DNA of 13,637 bases from an uncultured Oscillospiraceae bacterium (GTDB lineage: Bacteria; Bacillota; Clostridia; Oscillospirales; Oscillospiraceae), in contig CAKTMQ010000034.1 of NCBI GenBank assembly GCA_934573945.1, positions 1 through 13,637 of the forward strand, read 5' to 3'. Positions within the stretch are counted from its first letter, which is position 1. Each line of letters begins with the position of its first letter. Positions 1-7,300 of this stretch are shown in pieces. A model generated the notes under the pieces. The model was not told the DNA's origin, did no database searches, and was given only the letters and a program-made list of their open reading frames with translations. A program made the position numbers and the translations under genes.

Positions 1-1171
1 TGCCGTTCTTGTAGGCAGAGTCAATGCAGTTCAGCAGGAAGTTGTAACCGTAAGGCTCGCCGAACGCTTCGACAGCAAAATGACCTCCGGTGATGGTGAG
101 GGTACCCTCTTGAACCTGTACCGCAGTACCACCGCCGTAATAGCTGCCGCCTGTGATGGTCAGATTTGCACCTTTACGCACATTGAGTGCATATCCGCCG
201 TTTGTACCGGTATCAATTCCGCCATTTTTGCCTGCATTGATAGTGGTATTTGCATCAACAATCAGAGCGCAGAAGTTGATATTATTGTTACCCATATCAT
301 CGGGAGAGATAATCTTAGCATCCAAATTCAGTGTAGTGGGGTTGCTGATAGTAATGCGGTCTGCTTCATTGTCGACGATATTATCGGTTTTGATATCCTT
401 ATTGACAGAAACGATACCGCCATTAGTCAAAGCCTCTTTCATCTCTGCAGCAGAAGCAACAGGATAACCAGCGCTCTCATCATAGTCCTTACCGAAGCTG
501 TCCTCCTCGCTGTCCTTCTGGGTAGCCACCAGGTTGATGCCCAGATCGATGGAGGGAACGTTGGTACCGTCGTGGTTGGCCTCGTTGCCAACAGTGGTGG
601 GCATCCACACCACCAGCGTCACGGTCTCTTCATTCTTCTGCTCTCCGGTAGCCACAGCAGCAGGATACAGCTCGCCCGTGCGGTCAGTATTGGCCAGAGG
701 CGTGCCCTCACCAGCGGCGGCCAGCAGCGCCGCACGGTCAAAGCCAGCTGCCGTGGTCACGTCGCCGGGCAGTACCGCATACCGCAGATGCTCAGACAGC
801 TTGATGTCGGCGTTGTCAGCTGTCTTGCCCACGACCTCATTGGCCACGTTGATGCCCAGCTTGTACTTCAGTGCCAGAGATCCCACGTTCTTCACGGTCA
901 GCACGGCGTACTCCACGTGACCCGGCTCCCAAAGAGCGCCGTCGTCGAAGAGCTTGGTCTGATCGGTCAGCGTGCCGGTCGCCTGCTCGCCGCCCTTGGC
1001 AGTCTTGTAGGTGACTTCCATGTCCAGATTGCCGGACTTGATGGTGTTGACGCCGCTGGTCACACTGTCGGTGAACCACGCGAAGGTGGTGCCCACCAGC
1101 ATGACCAGGCACATCACCAGCGCCATGACGCTGGTCAGCAGTGCGCGTCTGGTTGCTTTTTTGGTTGACAT
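1..1171 (-). CDS. TasA/camelysin-type protein with SipW-dependent-type signal peptide and beta-helix C-terminal part (partial)
   Basis: An exported, probably matrix- or surface-forming protein; 390 residues are visible and the C-terminus runs off the left edge. Start ATG at 1171 is chosen because GGAGG (1181-1185) sits 9 nt upstream and the frame gives MSTKKATRRALL, a hydrophobic core, then TFAWFTDSVTSG and IKSGNLDMEV. That pattern (A-W-F-T-D, then SGNLD) is the hallmark of SipW-dependent signal peptides in the TasA/CotN/camelysin family. Residues about 31-225 look like the TasA-type beta domain (for example HVEYAVLTVKNVGSLALKYK). From about residue 230 the protein changes to SAAEMKEALTNGGIVSVNKDI followed by glycine-rich units such as LTITGGSYYGGG and LTITGGHF, typical of right-handed beta-helix repeats. 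This part is also noticeably more AT-rich than the 5' half (35-40% GC in 241-300 and 361-420 versus 60% in 541-600, counted by hand), which suggests a swapped-in module. It has its own promoter and a long leader. No SipW peptidase gene is visible nearby. The frame is open throughout. Confidence 0.9.
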   Translation of the reverse strand, partial: MSTKKATRRALLTSVMALVMCLVMLVGTTFAWFTDSVTSGVNTIKSGNLDMEVTYKTAKGGEQATGTLTDQTKLFDDGALWEPGHVEYAVLTVKNVGSLALKYKLGINVANEVVGKTADNADIKLSEHLRYAVLPGDVTTAAGFDRAALLAAAGEGTPLANTDRTGELYPAAVATGEQKNEETVTLVVWMPTTVGNEANHDGTNVPSIDLGINLVATQKDSEEDSFGKDYDESAGYPVASAAEMKEALTNGGIVSVNKDIKTDNIVDNEADRITISNPTTLNLDAKIISPDDMGNNNINFCALIVDANTTINAGKNGGIDTGTNGGYALNVRKGANLTITGGSYYGGGTAVQVQEGTLTITGGHFAVEAFGEPYGYNFLLNCIDSAYKNG

Positions 1172-1180
1172 TTCTCATGT

Positions 1181-1187
1181 CCTCCCC
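1181..1187 (-). promoter_or_regulatory. Ribosome binding site of the TasA-like gene
   Basis: GGGGAGG on the minus strand, its core GGAGG ending 9 nt before ATG 1171. It decides the start: another ATG at 1178 is only 2 nt from the site and is out of frame with the signal peptide. Confidence 0.8.
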
Positions 1188-1251
1188 TTTGTTGAATTTG
1201 CCGGATCGGGTTAAGCGTCGCCGTCCGGCTTGACCGGCGGCGCCCGCGTAA

Positions 1252-1273
1252 AGTCCGCCGTCTGCGGCGGACT
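1252..1273 (-). repeat. Perfect hairpin in the leader of the TasA-like gene
   Basis: AGTCCGCCG and CGGCGGACT form a perfect 9-bp stem with a 4-nt loop, about 80 nt upstream of the start codon. On the minus strand it is followed by only three T residues, so it is not a convincing intrinsic terminator. It could stabilise the mRNA or act in a leader-based control; function is unknown. Confidence 0.6.
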
Positions 1274-1352
1274 GCACAGGGACGGCAGGTAAAATACCCC
1301 CGGCCATCCCGAAATGCCCTTGAAGCGCTTCTGCCCCACACAGGCCGCGTTG

Positions 1353-1374
1353 GCTTCTTTGCACGCAAAGAAGC
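1353..1374 (-). repeat. Perfect 9-bp hairpin in the leader
   Basis: GCTTCTTTG, 4-nt loop, CAAAGAAGC. It directly abuts the palindrome at 1374-1393, giving two back-to-back stem-loops in the predicted 5' leader of the TasA-like gene. Confidence 0.65.
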
Positions 1375-1393
1375 GTCCCCGTATACGGGGACG
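1374..1393. repeat. 20-bp perfect loopless palindrome
   Basis: CGTCCCCGTATACGGGGACG reads identically on both strands. With no loop it is more suggestive of a protein-binding dyad than of an RNA hairpin, but in RNA it could fold with a 4-nt loop. It lies about 30 nt downstream of the predicted transcription start of the TasA-like gene, a position suited to a repressor or a leader element. Confidence 0.6.
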
Positions 1394-1430
1394 AAAGGCC
1401 GCGCTCCGTGTCAAGACAAATACCGCTTGA

Positions 1431-1459
1431 ATTTTAGCACAGGCCATGTGCAAATGCAA
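1431..1459 (-). promoter_or_regulatory. Predicted sigma-A-type promoter of the TasA-like gene
   Basis: On the minus strand TTGCAT (1459-1454) and TAAAAT (1436-1431) are separated by exactly 17 bp. This places transcription start near 1424 and predicts an untranslated leader of about 250 nt before ATG 1171. Confidence 0.6.
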
Positions 1460-1483
1460 GGGGAATTTGACGTTTCCTGTTGT

Positions 1484-1497
1484 ATTTTCGTGAAAAT
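1484..1497. promoter_or_regulatory. AT-rich palindrome, candidate operator
   Basis: ATTTTCGTGAAAAT is a 6-bp inverted repeat with a 2-bp centre, 24 bp upstream of the -35 element of the TasA-like gene promoter. Position and symmetry fit a dimeric regulator site; the regulator is unknown and chance is possible. Confidence 0.3.
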
Positions 1498-1509
1498 TGC
1501 AGGTGAGCG

Positions 1510-1616
1510 GGGCAGAGTCGCCCGTCCCTGCGGAGCATCGCAAGGGGTGCATTTATATCTCCCTCCGGCGCTTCGCGCCACCTCCCTCCCAGAGGGGGGC
1601 AAGGGACGGAGGGAGG
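1510..1616. repeat. Putative interspersed palindromic element
   Basis: The segment contains a near-inverted repeat around CCCTGCG/CGCAAGGG, then CTCCCTCC (1559-1566) pairing with GGAGGGAG (1608-1615), which encloses the small hairpin GGCGC-TTC-GCGCC (1567-1579). This style resembles the short palindromic repeats scattered between genes in many gut Clostridia. Only one copy is in the window, so the interspersed status is inferred from general familiarity. Confidence 0.45.
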
Positions 1617-1656
1617 TCACAAGGAGGTGCGTGCGCTTACCGGGTGGTGCGATGTG

Positions 1657-1677
1657 GAGCGCCGCAGGGCGGCGCTC
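1657..1677 (-). terminator. Hairpin overlapping the kinase stop codon; weak terminator candidate
   Basis: GAGCGCCGC, 3-nt loop, GCGGCGCTC form a perfect 9-bp stem that includes two bases of the kinase stop codon. There is no T-tract after it on the minus strand, so intrinsic termination is doubtful. Confidence 0.25.
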
Positions 1678-2998
1678 AGAAATAGCAGATGACCGAGGCG
1701 TAGAGCAGGCCGTCGTGGGTCTCCCATTTGCACACGCCGCCGTATTTCTCCGTGATGGCGCGCACCGACTCGGTGCCCAGCCCGCGGCCGGGGTGCTTGC
1801 TGGAGCGGAAGGCGCCGTCCTCCGTCTCCGGCAGATGGCCGGCAAAGGTGTTGTCCACCGTCAGGCACAGGGAGTGGGCGTCCGCCTCGGCGCGGGTGAT
1901 GATCTTGGGATCCGCCGCCGCGGAGGCGCGGCAGGCGTCCAGCGCGTTTTCCAGCAGGTTGCCGAACAGCACCGACAGGTCGGTCTCCTCCATGCCGCAG
2001 GATTCCGGCAAGGCGGCGCGGACGATGTAGTCCACACCGGCGTTTTTCGCCTGCTGGCCGAAGTACAGCAGCACCGCGTTGACGGCGGCGTTCTCGCAGA
2101 ACCGGATCAGCGTGTCGTCAGGCAGACTGCGCTGGTACTGCCCCAGATACTCCTCCAGCGCCGCGTAGCTGCCGGACTGGAGATACTCCTGCATGAGGGC
2201 GATGTGGTGGCGCACGTCGTGCTTGGCGCGGCGCGCCTCGGTGATCTTCTCCTGCAGGTTCTCGTATTGCAGCGCCCGCATGGCCAGCTGGTGGTTGTTG
2301 CGCTGCAGCTGGGTGATGCGATCCTTTTCCAGCACCAGCCGGGCGACCACGGAGTACACCAGCGCCGCGCCCACGTTGATCAGCAGGATGGCGATGGCGT
2401 TGGCCGGGCGCAGGGCGATCTCCAGGCTGGAGCGGGCTACATTAAAATAGACGGCGTAATACCACGCCAGATAGAAGGTGGCGGGGATGAGCCACAGATA
2501 GCGCCACTCCATGCCCGACGGCTCCATTTCCACCGCCGGGGTGTAGACCAGCTTGATGTAGAAGAACAGCGGCAGGCCGATGACCAGCTCCACCGCCAGC
2601 AGCATCAGGGAGAACGACCAGCGGTAGCTCTCCAGCGCCAGCGCGGGGAACAGCTGCCCCTCCAGACACTTGGCCATCACCACCACGGCGTTGGCCAGAT
2701 TGGAGAGCATCAGCAGGGTAAAAACGGTCTTGCCCAGGGGCATTTTCACCGCCAGAAAGTAAAACGCACCGTACAGCACGGTGCTGACGGCGCTGACAAG
2801 GGCGGGACTGCTGGCAAAAAAGGCAGCCCAGACGCCCAGCGCCAGCTGCACCGCCGTCAGCACGGCGATGAGCGCGCCGGTGACCCGGCCGGAGAGCCGC
2901 AGACACCGCCGGAAGGGATACAGTGCCAGCGCCAGAAAGGGCAGGAAGTTCAGCAGCGCATACACCGCCACCTCCGCCAGACGATACAGCGGGGGCAT
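1676..2998 (-). CDS. AgrC-like GHKL sensor histidine kinase
   Basis: A 440-residue membrane histidine kinase that should autophosphorylate and pass the phosphate to the LytTR regulator encoded just upstream. Residues about 7-222 hold some six or seven hydrophobic membrane segments and no large extracellular domain, as in AgrC/ComD-type peptide sensors. After a short coiled-coil-like linker (about 223-255) come the H-box KHDVRHH, with His260 the likely phosphorylation site, the N-box FGNLLENALDAC (about 345-356), and the G-box GRGLGTESV (404-412), the layout of HATPase_c_5/GHKL kinases. The start at 2998 (MPPLYRLAEV) is preferred over an upstream in-frame ATG at 3229 because the extra 77 residues overlap the regulator gene and look like out-of-frame Arg/Gly/Pro-rich sequence. 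Its ATG overlaps the regulator's stop as TGATG, implying translational coupling. The ligand is unknown; no AgrD/AgrB-like genes are visible. Confidence 0.93.
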   Translation of the reverse strand: MPPLYRLAEVAVYALLNFLPFLALALYPFRRCLRLSGRVTGALIAVLTAVQLALGVWAAFFASSPALVSAVSTVLYGAFYFLAVKMPLGKTVFTLLMLSNLANAVVVMAKCLEGQLFPALALESYRWSFSLMLLAVELVIGLPLFFYIKLVYTPAVEMEPSGMEWRYLWLIPATFYLAWYYAVYFNVARSSLEIALRPANAIAILLINVGAALVYSVVARLVLEKDRITQLQRNNHQLAMRALQYENLQEKITEARRAKHDVRHHIALMQEYLQSGSYAALEEYLGQYQRSLPDDTLIRFCENAAVNAVLLYFGQQAKNAGVDYIVRAALPESCGMEETDLSVLFGNLLENALDACRASAAADPKIITRAEADAHSLCLTVDNTFAGHLPETEDGAFRSSKHPGRGLGTESVRAITEKYGGVCKWETHDGLLYASVICYF

Positions 2999-3708
2999 CA
3001 GCAAACACCGCCCTTTCGCAGCTGGGAGAAGCGGAAGGCGGAATAGGCCTCCGCCACCTCTCTGGCCTTGCGGCGGCTCACCGGCAGCCGGACGCCGCCG
3101 CGCATGACGAAGGTGCCGCCGTCGTGGGCGGTCACCTCGTGGAAATTCACCAGCACGCCCCGGGAGGGACTGCAGAAGTAGGGATAGGCGCACAGCAGCG
3201 GCTCCAGCTCCGCAAAGGAGGTGCGGCACACCACCGCGCCGCCGTCCTTGAGATGGAGGGTGGCCTGATGCCCGGCGTAGTCGGCGTAGACCACCTCCCG
3301 CAGCCGGATGCGCTGGCCGTCCGGCAGCGTCAGGGCGCGGCTGCGCTCCAGCTCCGGCAGATTCAGCCGCCCCAGCATGGCCGCCACCTGCTCCGGGCGG
3401 AAGGGCTTGCGCAGGTAGTAGCAGGCGTTGACCTCATAGCTCTCGCTGGCAAACTCGTTGCTGGAGGTGCCGAACACCAGCCGCACGTCGGCGTCCGTCT
3501 CCCGGATCTTCCGCGCCACGGCCATGCCCGTCAGCTCGCCCATGAAAATATCCAGCACGATCAGGTCGTACATCCCCGGCTGCCACCGCGCCAGAAACGC
3601 CTCGCCGCTGGGAAAGGTCTCCATCTCCGCGCCGCCCAGACTGGCGGCCAGATAGGCTTGCAGCTGCGCCAGCGCCAGCTTGTCATCGTCCACAAAAGCG
3701 ATCCGCAT
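2998..3708 (-). CDS. LytTR-family response regulator
   Basis: A 236-residue transcription regulator, partner of the kinase that follows. The receiver domain (about 1-115) has the acidic cluster VDDD (7-9), the phospho-acceptor Asp53 in LIVLDIFMGELTGM, Thr81 in the FGTSS segment, and Lys101 in LRKPF, so all active-site residues are present. Residues about 123-226 match a LytTR DNA-binding domain: GQRIRLREVVYADYAGHQ, CRTSFAELEPLL, FCSPSRGVLVNF and LPVSRRKAREV. The start at 3708 (MRIAFVDDDK) is supported by AAGGAGG 8 nt upstream; an ATG at 3753 would add residues before the receiver fold and has no such site. It is first in a two-gene operon with the kinase, driven by the promoter at 3742-3770. 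LytTR proteins bind paired 9-bp direct repeats, and such a pair lies at 3791-3819 in the divergent intergenic region, so it probably controls the rightward operon and perhaps its own. Confidence 0.95.
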   Translation of the reverse strand: MRIAFVDDDKLALAQLQAYLAASLGGAEMETFPSGEAFLARWQPGMYDLIVLDIFMGELTGMAVARKIRETDADVRLVFGTSSNEFASESYEVNACYYLRKPFRPEQVAAMLGRLNLPELERSRALTLPDGQRIRLREVVYADYAGHQATLHLKDGGAVVCRTSFAELEPLLCAYPYFCSPSRGVLVNFHEVTAHDGGTFVMRGGVRLPVSRRKAREVAEAYSAFRFSQLRKGGVC

Positions 3709-3716
3709 GGGGTAAG

Positions 3717-3723
3717 CCTCCTT
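3717..3723 (-). promoter_or_regulatory. Ribosome binding site of the LytTR regulator
   Basis: AAGGAGG on the minus strand, 8 nt before ATG 3708. It decides the start over the ATG at 3753. Confidence 0.85.
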
Positions 3724-3741
3724 GTCAGCATTGGTACGTCT

Positions 3742-3770
3742 ACCATACCACAAAACCGGCGGCCTGACAA
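3742..3770 (-). promoter_or_regulatory. Predicted promoter of the regulator/kinase operon
   Basis: TTGTCA (3770-3765) and TATGGT (3747-3742) on the minus strand, separated by exactly 17 bp, with predicted transcription start about 27 nt before the start codon. Strong -35, moderate -10. Confidence 0.6.
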
Positions 3771-3790
3771 GCGGCGGCGGGGAACTTTTA

Positions 3791-3819
3791 ACCGTTTGCG
3801 CCGAAAAATGACCGTTCGT
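3791..3819 (+). promoter_or_regulatory. Predicted LytTR-regulator binding site (two direct repeats)
   Basis: ACCGTTTGC (3791-3799) and ACCGTTCGT (3811-3819) are 9-bp direct repeats with an 11-bp spacer, 20 bp start to start, about two helical turns. They fit the general LytTR half-site consensus [TA][AC][CA]GTTN[AG][TG]: the second at 9 of 9 positions, the first at 8 of 9. The pair ends 10 bp before the -35 element of the rightward promoter, the usual place for a LytTR activator, and lies 20 bp upstream of the -35 of the leftward promoter. Assignment to the adjacent regulator is inference. Confidence 0.65.
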
Positions 3820-3829
3820 GTTAATTTGC

Positions 3830-3858
3830 TTGCGCGGCGGCGGGGGGTCGGGTATAAT
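3830..3858 (+). promoter_or_regulatory. Predicted promoter of the pseudo-receiver/giant surface protein operon
   Basis: A perfect TATAAT (3853-3858) lies 17 bp after a poor -35, TTGCGC (3830-3835). A weak -35 with activator repeats immediately upstream is what an activator-dependent promoter looks like. Predicted start near 3865, about 30 nt before the GTG. Confidence 0.65.
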
Positions 3859-3893
3859 AAACGTGGTATATTCTGGGAGAGAGGAGGCAATTT

Positions 3894-4292
3894 GTGACGA
3901 TCTGTATCTATGGAACCCAGACCGAGCAGCGGGAGATCGCGGCGGCGGCGCAGCAGCTGCCCGTCAGCGCCTACCGCCGCATCCGGTGTGACGGCTTTGC
4001 GGACTATGACAGCTTTATTGCCGGGATGCGCTGCGGCGCGCCGGACATGGTGGTGGTCATGGCCGACGGCGCGGAGGGCATGGAGGGCGTGATGGCCGCG
4101 AAGAGCCTCCGTCCCGGCGTTCCGGTGATCTGGCTGTCCGATGACCGGGGCTTCGGCGCGCAGTCCTACCGGCTGGGCTGCACGTTTTTCCACAGCAAGC
4201 CGGTGCCGCCGGAGACGCTGTCTCTGGCAATGGAGAGATGTATCGATCAGATGAGAGCAGTAAGCAGTGAAGTAAGCAATAAGGAGAATTGA
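3894..4292 (+). CDS. Stand-alone pseudo-receiver domain protein
   Basis: A 132-residue protein consisting of a single degenerate response-regulator receiver fold with no output domain. GTG start at 3894 is supported by GAGGAGG 6 nt upstream. Receiver landmarks can be followed: a beta-1 strand TICIYG without the acidic pair, beta-3 PDMVVVMADGAEGMEGV where Met56 takes the place of the phospho-acceptor Asp (Asp58 is nearby but off register), beta-4 VPVIWLSDD with Ser82 in the Thr/Ser position, and a conserved HSKPV with Lys102. It therefore probably cannot be phosphorylated in the usual way and may act by binding another protein, such as the neighbouring kinase or regulator. It ends 2 nt before the start of the giant surface protein, so the two are co-transcribed and perhaps coupled. 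The predicted LytTR site and promoter lie directly upstream. The receiver assignment rests on pattern, not on a search; function is unknown. Confidence 0.8.
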   Translation: MTICIYGTQTEQREIAAAAQQLPVSAYRRIRCDGFADYDSFIAGMRCGAPDMVVVMADGAEGMEGVMAAKSLRPGVPVIWLSDDRGFGAQSYRLGCTFFHSKPVPPETLSLAMERCIDQMRAVSSEVSNKEN

Positions 4293-4294
4293 GG

Positions 4295-4384
4295 ATGAAC
4301 AACAGTCTGAAAAAACGGCTCCTGTCTGTGGTGATGGCGGCGGTAATGGCGTTTTCCATGCTGCCCACCACGGCGTGGGCGGCG
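4295..4384 (+). other. Signal peptide of the giant surface protein
   Basis: Residues 1-30: Lys/Arg-rich start (NNSLKKRLL), a hydrophobic core (SVVMAAVMAFSML) and P-T-T-A-W-A-A, a typical signal peptidase I site. No lipobox Cys is present, so it is not a lipoprotein. Confidence 0.85.
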
Positions 4385-7300
4385 ATGGCGGAGAACCGGT
4401 CCGCCGCCGGTCAGACACGGACGGAGCAGAAGAAGGATGGCAACGACGCCTACGCCGTGACCCAGGACGCCGAGAACGGCGTGGCGGTGCGGGCAGCCGC
4501 GGCGGTGCGGGCAGGCGTGGTGAGAAAGGTCATCTGCCTCGACACGACCACGATGAAAGATGTGACGCATCAGCTTGACTCTGACGGTGGCTGGCACTGG
4601 GTTCCCGCTCCGGCGAACTGTCTGACCCTGAAAAATGTGCAGATCGTCGCCAGCGGCGGGAACGCCCTGATCCTGCCTGACGGCGCTACCGTGGTAGTCG
4701 AAGGTGACTGCGTCATCGAGGGCGGTGCAGATAGTGCCGTGTGGTCGAAGGGCAAGGTGTCGGTGGAGCTGGAGCAGGACGCCAGCCTGACCGTCAACGG
4801 CCTGGGCTGGTATGCGCAGGGCAACATGACCGTTACGCGGGCATATGATGCGTATACCGGCGGTGAGCTGATCGTCAACTTCAAAGGCAACAAATCCGGA
4901 GGCATTACCAGAGGCGCGGCCATTAACATGGGCAGCAATACGCTGTACGTGGAAAAGGGCATGAAGGTGACGGCCGACGGCGGCACCGCCGTAAAGGACG
5001 GCGACAGCTGCGGCGTGAAGGGTGCTGTCTATGTGGACAGCGGCGCTGAGCTGGTCGCCATCGGCGGCAGCGCCGGCAGCACCGGTGTCAGCCGCGGTAT
5101 CTTCGGCAATGTGACCGTGAGCAACGGCACCATCACCGCCACCGGCGGCAGCGGTATTAAGAGCTACGGCTTTTTCGGTGACACGCTGAGTGTCTCCAAC
5201 GGCGCGGAGTTGCATGCCACCGGCGGCACGGCGGTACAGAATACAGCTTCCAGCGCCAAGCCCACCAGCGGCGGTATCTATCTGAGCAGCACTGCGACGA
5301 TCAATGCTGCCACGGTGAACGCCACCGGCGGCGTGGCGCCCTGCGGCAACGGCTTTGCCAGCGTCGGTCTGCAGATGACCAGCGGCAGTAAGCTGAAGGT
5401 CGAAAGAGACGGTGTGCTGAACGCCAACGGCGGCCAGCTGACGACGGGCTCCTCCACCAATGAGAAAAACGGCTTCAGCGCCGGTATCAATATGATGGGC
5501 GCCAGGGACGCCGATCTGCTCGTCAGTGCCACGGGTACCGTGACCGCTATCGGCAACCCCACGCGGACAGACGGCGTGGAGGTTCAGAGCTACGGCGTCA
5601 ATTATACGGATACAGGCGATCTCGCAATCACGCTCAGCGACGCGGCCAGCTTCAAGGCTGCCGGCGGCATCGCTGCCAGCCGTGTGCGGTTTTGGCCGGA
5701 TACAGTGTCCATCAAGGGCAGCGCGGCCTATAAGGACTTTGTCAACGTGACCGACGGGTACAACAGGTTCTACAACAGCACTTATGTAAAGAGCGATGAC
5801 GTGACAGACTTGGCGAAGAGCCTGGTGGTCACCGTCTGTGACCACAGCGCGGGCTTTACCGACGGCAAGTGCAGCAACTGCGGTTACCAGTGCCCCCACA
5901 CCGGTGTGGACGATACCGGTAAGTGCAGCACCTGCGGCACCCAGATGGCGGCAAAGGTGACGGCCTCCGGCAAGGATACGCTGTACACCGACATCGACGA
6001 GGCGATGGAAGCGGCATTTGGCTATGCCAATGCCACGGTGACGCTGCTGGCCGACGCGGTCGTGACGGAAGCCACGTTTACGGGTAACGCCACCGTCGTG
6101 CTGGAGATGGGCGACTACACCCTCGGCGGCAGCTTTACGCTGGAGAATGGCGCGAGCCTGGCCATCAGCAAGGACAACGGCGCTGCCGGTCAGCTGACGG
6201 CCAACATCAAGGTGGATACGTCGGTGCTGACGCTGATAGAGGATGCGAGCTCCGCGGCCACGTCCGTGGTGGCGCTCCACAATGCGGCGACGCTGGACTG
6301 CCAGAGCACGGCCTTCGGCGGCACGGTGGAGCTGTACAGCGGCACGGTGGAGCTGCGGTGCGGCAATACCCCCTGCACCTTTGCCAAAATCGTCAACAAG
6401 ACCGACGCCCCGATCTGCCTGTATGACATTGTGGGCACCGGCAAGGCGGTGGTGAACAGCTATAACAGTATGCTGACGAGAGCCGGCGCCACGCTGAGGG
6501 CGAACAGCGCCGCCGTTGGGGCGCGCACCATCCAGACGTGCACCCATCCCAGCGGTGTGATGACCGACGGCAAGTGCATCTGCGGCTATAATTGCCCCCA
6601 CGACAATATTGACAACGAGACCGGCAAGTGCAGTGACTGCGGCAAGCAGGTCTATGCGGTAAAGGTCACGCAGAAGCACGACAATCCCAAATTTTACGCC
6701 ACGCTGCAGGAGGCCGTGGATGCCGCGGCCAACATCCTGCCGGCTTACGAGTGCGTGATCACCCTGCTGGACGACGTGGATCTCACCAAGACCCCCGGCG
6801 CGCTCGGCACCGCCGTGTATGTCAGGTACGGCAGTGTATTTACGCTGGATCTGGGTGGTCATACGCTCTCTGGTGCGAAAGCTCACGACGGCGTACTGAA
6901 CGTGGCGCACGGGGAAGCGAATGTGACCGTGCGTAACGGCATCATCGTCAACACCTACGATCAGGAAACTGGCGGTGCCGACGGCATTTATATGTCGAGA
7001 GGTACACTGGTGCTGCAGGCTGACAGCGGCTTAACGGTGATCAGCGGTAAGAGTAACTCGCAGAGCATCGGTGCGGCGATCCGTGCCGACGGCGGTATGC
7101 TGTATATCCTGAGCGGCACCTTCAACGGCAGGCTGGAAGTGCACAACACGGGTACCAGTGTGCATCTGCAGGGCGGCACCTTTACCGAGGGCGTGAACCT
7201 GTATAATGACATCACCCCCTACAGCATACTGGACGATGGGTACACCTTTATCAAGACCGATGACAGCAGCGTGATCGACCTGAGCGACGAAAGCCTGAAG

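Larger units (their letters stand above)
1172..1675. other. Gene-free region with promoter, structured leader and palindromic element
   Basis: About 500 bp without a credible coding region. Reading frames here are short or are extensions of antisense shadows. It contains the promoter of the TasA-like gene (1431-1459), its roughly 250-nt leader with hairpins at 1252-1273, 1353-1374 and 1374-1393, a 14-bp AT-rich palindrome (1484-1497), a purine/pyrimidine-rich palindromic element (about 1510-1616) and a hairpin at the end of the kinase gene (1657-1677). I saw no tRNA or other RNA gene. Confidence 0.7.

Noticed and set aside
1171..1178. ATG at 1178 as start of the leftmost gene
   Set aside because: Too close to the ribosome binding site and in a different frame that does not give the signal peptide; ATG 1171 is 9 nt from GGAGG and gives a full SipW-type signal.
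1252..1273. Intrinsic terminator in the leader
   Set aside because: A good stem but only three T residues follow on the minus strand and none of note on the plus strand.
1380..1414. Perfect TTGACA (minus strand, 1414-1409) as -35 of the TasA-like gene
   Set aside because: No -10 at 16-18 bp; the nearest TATA-like hexamer is 23 bp away inside the palindrome. TTGCAT-17-TAAAAT upstream is the better promoter.
80..3046. Plus-strand open frames at 80-1168 and 1427-3046
   Set aside because: Exact antisense register to the TasA-like gene and to the histidine kinase, both of which have strong family motifs. The plus-strand products are low-complexity shadows.
2999..3229. N-terminal extension of the kinase to ATG 3229
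   Set aside because: It would overlap the regulator gene by 77 codons with a composition typical of out-of-frame reading; the TGATG overlap start at 2998 fits the membrane N-terminus.
4483..4515. Short tandem repeat GCGGTGCGGGCAG, two copies 18 bp apart, near the start of the giant gene
   Set aside because: Too short and confined to an Ala/Val/Arg-rich linker; probably simple slippage with no further meaning.
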